NCBI GenBank assembly: GCA_035353855.1
Contig: DAOQAK010000021.1
Coordinates: 1-57,803, forward strand
Direction of reading: 5' to 3'
Source: Bacteroidales bacterium
GTDB taxonomy: Bacteria; Bacteroidota; Bacteroidia; Bacteroidales; CG2-30-32-10
Length of the DNA: 57,803 bases
Numbering within the stretch: position 1 is the stretch's first letter; each line of letters opens with the position of its first letter. Positions 51,726-57,803 of the stretch are shown here, in pieces. The notes beneath the pieces were generated by a model. That model was not told where the DNA came from and ran no database searches. It saw only the letters and a list, made by a program, of their open reading frames with translations. Both the position numbers and the translations under genes were made by a program.

Positions 51726-51759
51726 AAAGAGTGGCGGGACTTAAGTCCCGCCACTCTTT
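51726..51759 (-). terminator. 34-bp perfect palindrome, probable terminator of the subtilisin-like gene
   Basis: The sequence from 51726 to 51759 equals its own reverse complement (core GTGGCGGGAC/GTCCCGCCAC). T-rich sequence lies on both sides when read outward. It lies 22 bases beyond the stop of the minus-strand protease gene and could stop transcripts from both directions. Confidence 0.75.
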
Positions 51760-51781
51760 TTAAATATCATTTTAATCTGAT

Positions 51782-53440
51782 TTATTTTTTCTTACCCGTT
51801 CCATTCACAAATTTCTCAGCAGCAACAAGAGCTTTATATGCATTAGCCTCACCACCTGTTTTGCATAGTTCAGCAAAGGACACTTTCTTTACTTCAGCTT
51901 TTTTTGAATCCAAATTTGGTAAATTGACTTTTAATTTTTTATAACTCACTACCGATTGTAATAAAATATCTTTTAACTGAACCGCTGTCAACCGTGGGTA
52001 ATACGACCAAACCAATGCAGCTATGCCCGAAACAACCGGGCATGAAAAACTGGTACCATTGGCATCATCATATTTATTATTGGGAGTTGTAGTAACAATG
52101 CTTACGCCGGGAGCAAACAAATCAACACTTTGTCCGTAATTTGAAAATACCGCAGCAAATTTATTATCTTTTAGTTTAGACGAAGCGCCAACATTCATAA
52201 GGTTCTTCACTATCGAGTTATCATTTAATATTTTTGAAGGATAATGTTCAATACTATCATTATTTAAGCCATCATTTCCTGCTGCATGAATCAATAAAAC
52301 ATTTTTTGTTTCGGCATATTTTATTGCATCATCAACAAATTGTTTCTGAGGAGAGAATGCTTTTCCAAAACTCATATTAATAATATTGGCCCCGTTATCA
52401 GCAGCATAACGAATTGCAAGAGCAACGTCTTTATCGCGCTCATCGCCATCAGGTACAACACGCAAAACCATTATCTCAACATTATCGGCTATGCCGTTTA
52501 TTCCAATACCATTATTTCTTTTCGCGGCAATTATTCCGGCAACCATAGTGCCATGACCGGCATCAGGGCCTTCCACATCATTATTGCCATAATCTTTATT
52601 TAAAATATTTTTAGGATCATCACCTATAATTTTATTTCTTTCATTAAAATCAAAATTCAAATATTTGTCGAGATATAAATCGTTATGCTTCTGGTAACTT
52701 TCCAGTGCTGATTTTGAAATTTTTTTATCATAAACATTCAAAAGGAATTTTTGCGCATCATTAATTTCCTTGTCAGTTGATGAAATGCTTTTAACATCTT
52801 CGGCAATCAACGTATCTTTTTTCAGGAACTTTTTTATTACAGCCTGCGAATCATCAATTTTATTAATAAAGCTATTGATCGCATCTTTTGAACTGGTGTA
52901 TTCCTTTAATTTTTTATCATACATAACCTTGCTTGCAAGATACATTTTGTAATCTTTTAATTTTCTTACAGGAACATCATTTTCCGATTTCACATCTTTG
53001 AACCCGGTCTGCATATCTCTTATGATCCTTGTATATTCAAGGTTTTCCTGGTTCAGGTTCTCCCCTTTCGCGTTACCCAGAAAATTCCAACCATGAACAT
53101 CATCAATATAACCGTTGTTATCATCATCTTTTCCGTTACCGGGAATTTCGTTTTTATTTGTCCAGATAACATCTTTTAAATCTTCATGTTCAATATCAAC
53201 ACCACCATCAATTACCGCAACAATAATTTTCTTTGAAGGAGTTTTTCCTTTCAATAAAACGCTATAAGCTTTTTCTGTTGAAACACCTGCAATTTTATTT
53301 TTCTTTAAATCGAGGTTATACCAGTTAAAATTTTCTTTATAAACGGAATCGAGGTGCGATTCACTAGTTTGAGCGTGCAGAAATTGAATTGATATAATCA
53401 CAATAAAAACAGGGATTATACTCATGCAAATTTTTTTCAT
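51782..53440 (-). CDS. Secreted subtilisin-like (S8) serine protease
   Basis: The 552-residue protein has a signal peptide ending at about residue 24 (HAQT). The catalytic triad is Asp78 in VAVIDGGVD, His296 in GHGTMVAGI and Ser464 in NGTSFSCPVV. Asp and His are separated by 218 residues, whereas classical subtilisins have about 35, so a mostly helical insertion of roughly 170 residues lies there. No type IX C-terminal domain is present: the chain ends in a Lys-rich tail. It should be periplasmic or surface-exposed. Confidence 0.88.
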   Translation of the reverse strand: MKKICMSIIPVFIVIISIQFLHAQTSESHLDSVYKENFNWYNLDLKKNKIAGVSTEKAYSVLLKGKTPSKKIIVAVIDGGVDIEHEDLKDVIWTNKNEIPGNGKDDDNNGYIDDVHGWNFLGNAKGENLNQENLEYTRIIRDMQTGFKDVKSENDVPVRKLKDYKMYLASKVMYDKKLKEYTSSKDAINSFINKIDDSQAVIKKFLKKDTLIAEDVKSISSTDKEINDAQKFLLNVYDKKISKSALESYQKHNDLYLDKYLNFDFNERNKIIGDDPKNILNKDYGNNDVEGPDAGHGTMVAGIIAAKRNNGIGINGIADNVEIMVLRVVPDGDERDKDVALAIRYAADNGANIINMSFGKAFSPQKQFVDDAIKYAETKNVLLIHAAGNDGLNNDSIEHYPSKILNDNSIVKNLMNVGASSKLKDNKFAAVFSNYGQSVDLFAPGVSIVTTTPNNKYDDANGTSFSCPVVSGIAALVWSYYPRLTAVQLKDILLQSVVSYKKLKVNLPNLDSKKAEVKKVSFAELCKTGGEANAYKALVAAEKFVNGTGKKK

Positions 53441-53467
53441 TTCTTCTGAAATATTGGTTTTGAATTA

Positions 53468-54352
53468 TTATAAATTGTTTATGATTTTAAAAAGAATCTG
53501 TATTTCGTCAACCTTTTCTTTGTCGCCAATCTTTTGATATGCCATAGAAAGATTATTCAATAAACGATTAACAATATCGGTATTGTTACATGGCTGATAA
53601 AAAGAATCCTGCGGTTGCTGGTTTATCTGTGATAAAAATTGTTCCACTTCTTTTTTTGAAAATACAGCTCCTTTGCTGAAAGGATTAATATAAAAAAGCA
53701 CTTCTTTCTCATCAAGAAAACCAAGCCGGTCGATTTTATTTTCATTGGTATAAGCCAGGATAAAATGTTCCGGTAAATTCACTCCATACACGGGGATATT
53801 CATTTCGTTTGAAATGATAATATACAATAAGCCCAATGATAAAGGATTTCCTTTTTTTGTTTCCAGCAGCGTGTTCAGGTACATATTGCTCAGCGCATAG
53901 AAATCGCTGACATTTCCGGCAAACTTGTGTATATCGAAAAGAATATGATTTATCACCCTCACTTTTTCCAATGGAGTCAGGTTATCATTCATTTCGAGCC
54001 ATACATCTTTCTTTATATTTTCCAGCTTATCATGAACATCTTTCTCGTTCAGCATAGGATATTGAAATTTACTGATAAGGATAAATGCTGTGAACATATT
54101 ACCAAAAGGTGTCTGTGCCCATATTTTCAGCTGATTGCATATATTTTCAAACTGTATCTTATGAATAATATTAAGTACGCGTTCCTGTAAAATATTATCC
54201 AGTGAGTTTTCCCATTTCTCTTCAAGAAAAGGAATTGCTTCTTTTCCGTATGAAATAATTTTTTGTATGATCTCGGACAATATCCTATCATCCGGCTCGT
54301 CTGCCAGGCTAATCAATGCTTTTAGTTCACGTTCAGCATTCGGATCCATCAT
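53468..54352 (-). CDS. SirB1-like transglutaminase-fold protein
   Basis: The 294-residue protein starts with HEAT-like helices (about 1-110). It then has a SirB1-type transglutaminase-like domain: RVINHILFDIHKFAGN, DFYALSNMYLNTLLETKKGNPLSLGLLYIII, NIPVYGVNLPEHFILAY. The usual catalytic cysteine of transglutaminases is not apparent at the GNPLSLG position, so the domain may be non-catalytic. No signal peptide is present. The gene ends seven bases before the phosphorylase gene's stop-side neighbour and is probably cotranscribed with it. Confidence 0.72.
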   Translation of the reverse strand: MMDPNAERELKALISLADEPDDRILSEIIQKIISYGKEAIPFLEEKWENSLDNILQERVLNIIHKIQFENICNQLKIWAQTPFGNMFTAFILISKFQYPMLNEKDVHDKLENIKKDVWLEMNDNLTPLEKVRVINHILFDIHKFAGNVSDFYALSNMYLNTLLETKKGNPLSLGLLYIIISNEMNIPVYGVNLPEHFILAYTNENKIDRLGFLDEKEVLFYINPFSKGAVFSKKEVEQFLSQINQQPQDSFYQPCNNTDIVNRLLNNLSMAYQKIGDKEKVDEIQILFKIINNL

Positions 54353-54359
54353 TTAATTT

Positions 54360-55232
54360 TTATGCTGTTATTCTGTCGAGAACAAGTTGTATCATTTTTT
54401 CAACGGGTTTTTTATAATCTTCGCTGAACTGCTTAATCACCCTGTTGGCAATAATGGTGCATATAGTAAGTGTGTTATGCCCCAGAACAGCGCCCAATCC
54501 GTATAATGCAGATGTTTCCATTTCAAAATTAGTAATGCGGTTGTTCTTGTATTGAAACGTTTGCATTTTATCATTCAATTCCACATCAAGAGGTTCAATT
54601 CGTAACTGCCTTCCCTGCGGACCATAAAAACCGGAAGCGGTTGCCGTAATTCCTTTAAACAAACCTTCGCCTAATTTTTTCATTAACATATCCGATGCTT
54701 TCACAACGTAAGGGTATGCCAGTTTAGACGACCATTCGGAATGACGTACAAATGCATCGGCCATTTCTGTTTCAAAAATATTTTTATTCGTTTTATAAAA
54801 ATTCAGAAGCCCGTCGAATCCTAATCCGTATTCCGACATTACATAATTATCAACTGGAATATCGCCCTGCAATGCGCCCGAAGTACCAAGCCTTACAATA
54901 TTAAGTGATGTAAGTTTTTCTTTTATACAACGATTTTTAAGGTCAATATTTACAAGAGCATCCAATTCATTAATAACAATATCAATATTGTCAGTCCCTA
55001 TACCTGTAGATAATGCAGTTATACGTTTCCCATTATAAGTGCCTGTATGTGTTAAAAATTCACGACTCTGAATTTTACATTCAATATTAGTGAAGTATTT
55101 GGAAATAGTCTCTACGCGGCCCTGATCGCCAACAAGAAGTATCGTGTCGGATATATTTTCAGGTCTGAGTTTCAAGTGATATACGCTTCCATCCGGATTT
55201 AATATCAGCTCTGAATCTGCGATTTTTTTCAT
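54360..55232 (-). CDS. Nucleoside phosphorylase (uridine phosphorylase-like)
   Basis: Counted from the ATG at 55232, the 290-residue enzyme is of the NP-I family, which cleaves nucleosides with phosphate to the base and ribose-1-phosphate. Characteristic parts are VGDQGRVETISKYF, LSTGIGTDNIDIVINEL, RLGTSGALQGDIPVDNYVMSE and the C-terminal TNFEMETSALYGLGAVLG, with the Glu-Met-Glu ribose site. A TTG at 55271 would add 13 residues, but it sits next to the TACTTTTG promoter box, where transcription is expected to start. Confidence 0.85.
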   Translation of the reverse strand: MKKIADSELILNPDGSVYHLKLRPENISDTILLVGDQGRVETISKYFTNIECKIQSREFLTHTGTYNGKRITALSTGIGTDNIDIVINELDALVNIDLKNRCIKEKLTSLNIVRLGTSGALQGDIPVDNYVMSEYGLGFDGLLNFYKTNKNIFETEMADAFVRHSEWSSKLAYPYVVKASDMLMKKLGEGLFKGITATASGFYGPQGRQLRIEPLDVELNDKMQTFQYKNNRITNFEMETSALYGLGAVLGHNTLTICTIIANRVIKQFSEDYKKPVEKMIQLVLDRITA

Positions 55233-55275
55233 GATTTTTGAATTTAATAAACAATTTTTGTTATTTTGCAAGATG

Positions 55276-55283
55276 CAAAAGTA
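55276..55283 (-). promoter_or_regulatory. Bacteroidota -7 box for the nucleoside phosphorylase gene
   Basis: The minus strand reads TACTTTTG, matching TAnnTTTG, about 44 bases before the ATG at 55232. Confidence 0.5.
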
Positions 55284-55322
55284 AGGAATTATCCTGACAG
55301 CATTAAGTAATTATTTATTTAT

Positions 55323-56198
55323 ATGAAAGGTCATTACAGTAATATATTAGTCCCTACCGATTTTTCCGAACAATCATTGCTGGCGCTGGAGCAGGCATAC
55401 GCTTTAGCTACATTGCTTAACGTAGAAATCACCTTGCTACATGTTATTCCAGAAGGAGGAATATCACTGAATATCCCTATTCCTTTTTTATCAAAAGAAC
55501 ATTCTGTAGATGAAAACAAATCTTATGAAGAGATTTGTTATCAGCGGTTGCAGCAAATAGCCGGGAATGCCATGGAAAAATCATGGATAAAAGTGAATCC
55601 ATTAATTTTAAAAGGGAAAATCCATGAGCAAATCATTCAAACTGCAAAGGACATCTATGCACGTTTCATTGTTCTGGCAACGAACAGCTCCGACCCCGAA
55701 CATAAAAGTCATTCGATAGGACCTACAACATCACGTATCATTGGCGAAACCTCATGCCCTGTGCTTACTTTCAATGGCACTAACATACGTGAACAGTTCG
55801 ATACAATCATTCTTCCGCTCGACCTGACCAAAGAAACTCAACAAAAAATTTCCAAGGCAATCGAAGTTGCTAAATTTTATAATTCAACAATAAGAGTGGT
55901 ATCGGTAATCCTTACTGATGATAAGGAAATCATTGATCATCTTACGGAACAAATCAATGTAGTAAAAGACCATATTGAAAAGAGGGATATTTATACTACC
56001 ACAAAAATTATTCATGGCAGTAAGGTTATTAGCAACATTAATGATTATATTCTTGATTATGCTTACGAAACAGAAGGAGATTTGATTGTAATTATGATCG
56101 GACAGGAAGAAGGATGGCGTACACGTTTCCTTGGTTCGGCGGTATCATATATGATCAGCAACTCAAAAATTCCTGTACTATCGGTTATTGCGAAGTAA
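55323..56198 (+). CDS. Tandem-domain universal stress protein
   Basis: The 291-residue protein has two UspA domains in tandem. The first (about 1-155) has ILVPTDFSEQSLLALEQAYALA and an ATP-site-like end (GPTTSRIIGETSCPVLTF). The second (about 160-291) has TIILPLDLTKETQQKISKAIEVA and ends FLGSAVSYMISNSKIPVLSVIAK. Such proteins accumulate in starvation or energy stress. The G-2x-G-9x-G(S/T) pattern is only partly kept in the first domain, so ATP binding is uncertain. It is divergent from the phosphorylase gene. Confidence 0.85.
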   Translation: MKGHYSNILVPTDFSEQSLLALEQAYALATLLNVEITLLHVIPEGGISLNIPIPFLSKEHSVDENKSYEEICYQRLQQIAGNAMEKSWIKVNPLILKGKIHEQIIQTAKDIYARFIVLATNSSDPEHKSHSIGPTTSRIIGETSCPVLTFNGTNIREQFDTIILPLDLTKETQQKISKAIEVAKFYNSTIRVVSVILTDDKEIIDHLTEQINVVKDHIEKRDIYTTTKIIHGSKVISNINDYILDYAYETEGDLIVIMIGQEEGWRTRFLGSAVSYMISNSKIPVLSVIAK

Positions 56199-56303
56199 TT
56201 TTTATTGTTGAATTTTAACGTTAAAGAAATTAAATATTCGAAACCTTTTGTGCTATTGAACTATAAAATACTAACTGTCAGGCAGAGCTACGAAGCCATA
56301 TTT

Positions 56304-56343
56304 CGACAAGCTCAATATGACATCGACAGGCTCAATATGACAT
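56304..56343. repeat. Two tandem 20-bp repeats
   Basis: CGACAAGCTCAATATGACAT is followed directly by CGACAGGCTCAATATGACAT, with one mismatch. An inverted relative (TGTCAGGCAGAGC) lies about 20 bases upstream, so the whole block from about 56278 could fold. Similar words occur in the inverted repeat at 3638-3708. Confidence 0.65.
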
Positions 56344-56451
56344 TTGATTATCAATAAAATTAAAAAGCAAAAAGCAAAATGCTTTATTCTTAATAAGAAC
56401 TTAAAAGGGTACAACTTATATTTTTTGTAATTCATCGGAAAAACAATTTTT

Positions 56452-57750
56452 ATGTATACATACATCTGGCTTATTTTATCTATTATTCTCCAGGTCATTT
56501 TAATTATTCTCGCAATACGAATAATTCGCCTTGCAAAAAGCCGTCTATCATGGATTTTAATTTCCATAAGTTTTGCAATGATGGCTATACGCCAGATAGC
56601 ACAACTTATGTTCTTTATCCAAAATCCAGGAAGATATCAATTTGAAATTTACAACTCAATTATTGATATTTCTATTTCAGTTATAATGATCATAAGCCTT
56701 GAATACCTGAAACGGGTTTTAATATCATTGAAAAAAACAGAAACAGAACGGTCGGAATCGGAAATCAGGTTTCGTACTTTATTTAATAATAGCAGCGATG
56801 AAATATTTCTTGCCGACCTGAAAGGAAATATTCTTGAAGTAAACAAAGAAGTTACAAAAAAACTTGGATATTCCCGCGAGGAGCTGATCAAAATGAATTT
56901 TACCGACCTTAAAACACCAAAATATTTTAATAAAGTTCAGGATAATCTTGATAAAATAATCAGACAGGGAACACTCATTTATGAATCGGAACATATCTCG
57001 AAAGATAAAAAAATAATATCGCTTGAAATGAGCAGCCGAACTATCAGGTATAAAGGGGAAAAAGTTGTTTTTACTATTGCCAGGGATATTTCGGAAAGAA
57101 AAGAATTTGAACGCAAGATATTAAGTGCAGTTATTGACGCTGAAGAGCGCGAAAGGAAAAGATTTGCAAAAGAGATACATGATGGCTTAGGTCCCTTGTT
57201 ATATACCATAAAAATTTATCTGAATGAAATTTACAGCGAAGATATATCGATTGAAGAAAAAGCTAAACTCATCAATTTTACAAATGAAATGCTTGACGAT
57301 GCGGTATCAAATATCCGTACCATTTCCGACAACCTGATGCCTACAGTAATTACTGAATATGGTCTTATAAAAGCAATTGAATCCCTGGTGAAAAAAATAA
57401 ATATATCCGATAAAATAAAAATAAAATTCACCTGTAATAACAACATGTTAAAACTCGACAAAGCAATTGAAATGATATTATACAGGATCACCGAGGAATT
57501 AATCAATAATACATTAAAACATGCTTCCGCTTCAACTGCTGAGATCATTTTAGATGTTTCATCATCCAAACTAATATTAGATTATAATGATAATGGCTTA
57601 GGATGTATTGTGAATGAAGAACTCCTCGATTCTAAAAACGGAATGGGATTAAAAAATATCATCAGCCGCTCAAAAACCATTAATGCCAATTATAATTTCA
57701 GTAACACCATTCCGAACTTTCATTTTTCGCTTGAAATGGAAATGAAATAA
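56452..57750 (+). CDS. PAS-domain sensor histidine kinase of the NarL-partner (HisKA_3) type
   Basis: The 432-residue protein has three membrane helices (about 4-24, 33-54 and 70-90). A PAS domain lies at about 105-215 (IFLADLKGNILEVNKEVTKKLGYSREEL). The dimerisation/phosphoacceptor domain has AEERERKRFAKEIHDGLGPLL (residues 230-250, His243). A HATPase domain follows, with ITEELINNTLKHASA and NGMGLKNIISR. This type normally phosphorylates LuxR/NarL-like response regulators, but no regulator gene lies in the remaining 50 bases. It could be just outside the window. Confidence 0.87.
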   Translation: MYTYIWLILSIILQVILIILAIRIIRLAKSRLSWILISISFAMMAIRQIAQLMFFIQNPGRYQFEIYNSIIDISISVIMIISLEYLKRVLISLKKTETERSESEIRFRTLFNNSSDEIFLADLKGNILEVNKEVTKKLGYSREELIKMNFTDLKTPKYFNKVQDNLDKIIRQGTLIYESEHISKDKKIISLEMSSRTIRYKGEKVVFTIARDISERKEFERKILSAVIDAEERERKRFAKEIHDGLGPLLYTIKIYLNEIYSEDISIEEKAKLINFTNEMLDDAVSNIRTISDNLMPTVITEYGLIKAIESLVKKINISDKIKIKFTCNNNMLKLDKAIEMILYRITEELINNTLKHASASTAEIILDVSSSKLILDYNDNGLGCIVNEELLDSKNGMGLKNIISRSKTINANYNFSNTIPNFHFSLEMEMK

Positions 57751-57755
57751 TTATT

Positions 57756-57770
57756 TTTGGAGTTTCCTCA
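57756..57770. repeat. Right copy of the dispersed repeat shared with the window's left end
   Basis: TTTGGAGTTTCCTCA is the exact reverse complement of positions 40-54. CAGGGAA follows after 11 bases, paralleling the left copy. Confidence 0.5.
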
Positions 57771-57803
57771 AAAATTTCAAACAGGGAACAAAGAAAGCTG
57801 AAA

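Noticed and set aside
56271..56567. 98-codon minus-strand frame near the PAS kinase start
   Set aside because: Its coding part is made of the tandem repeat and the reverse of the kinase's first membrane helix, so it is not a gene.

Overview
The window is AT-rich, densely coded DNA from a bacterium of the phylum Bacteroidota (Bacteroidetes), most likely an anaerobic or facultative member of the Bacteroidales or a related order. Four things point there. A very large surface protein ends in a gliding-motility/type IX secretion type-B sorting domain. Many genes are preceded by the Bacteroidota -7 promoter motif TAnnTTTG. Lipoproteins carry loose Bacteroidota lipoboxes. The first operon encodes an oxygen-sensitive 2-oxoacid:ferredoxin oxidoreductase. 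No tRNA, rRNA, CRISPR array, complete insertion sequence or phage gene was found. The two window ends carry the same short repeat in inverted orientation, so the window may be a whole contig that stopped at dispersed repeats (inference).

Layout. 1-2.8 kb: korDABC-type operon closed by a strong terminator. 2.9-9.2 kb: a TIGR02757 protein, an FAD-dependent protein, a CPA2 cation/proton antiporter, a small membrane protein and a membrane histidine kinase. 9.4-11.5 kb: PadR regulator plus PspC-domain membrane protein, with a visible operator overlapping the promoter. 11.6-17 kb: MurQ, a lipoprotein, a conserved protein of unknown function, a class-C beta-lactamase-like lipoprotein, 3-methyladenine glycosylase I and an M20 peptidase. 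17-18.8 kb (minus strand): sigma factor and anti-sigma/TPR protein. 19.1-22.8 kb: a tight cluster of a lysine-2,3-aminomutase-like radical SAM enzyme, two D-Ala-D-Ala-ligase-like ATP-grasp enzymes and a GNAT acetyltransferase. 23-26 kb: YgiQ-family radical SAM protein and HI0933-family flavoprotein. 26-34 kb (minus): a fucose-isomerase-like protein, a small outer-membrane-like protein, and an operon of a NamZ-like exo-muramidase with two TMTC-like membrane/TPR proteins. 34-38 kb: LolC/E-like permease, beta-propeller protein, AlkD-like DNA glycosylase and nitroreductase. 38-42.6 kb: the 1,462-residue type IX secretion cargo. 43-45.3 kb: an accessory patch with a thioredoxin-like protein, an odd two-part fusion protein and what looks like the truncated start of a RiPP ATP-grasp maturase. 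45.4-57.8 kb: S41 protease, zinc-ribbon membrane protein, SAM hydrolase, PhoH, PurC, a subtilisin-like protease, a SirB1-like protein, a nucleoside phosphorylase, a universal stress protein and a PAS sensor kinase.

The best candidate for an undescribed system is the 19.1-22.8 kb cluster. The aminomutase keeps both aspartates that bind the side-chain amine of lysine in the clostridial enzyme. Two consecutive peptide-bond-type ligases and an acetyltransferase follow it. The gene order suggests a pathway that makes a beta-amino acid (probably beta-lysine or a relative), ligates it and acetylates it, giving a small peptide-like metabolite. The product is not known from the sequence. The second point of interest is 43.4-45.3 kb, which may be the decayed remains of a grasp-with-spasm RiPP locus.
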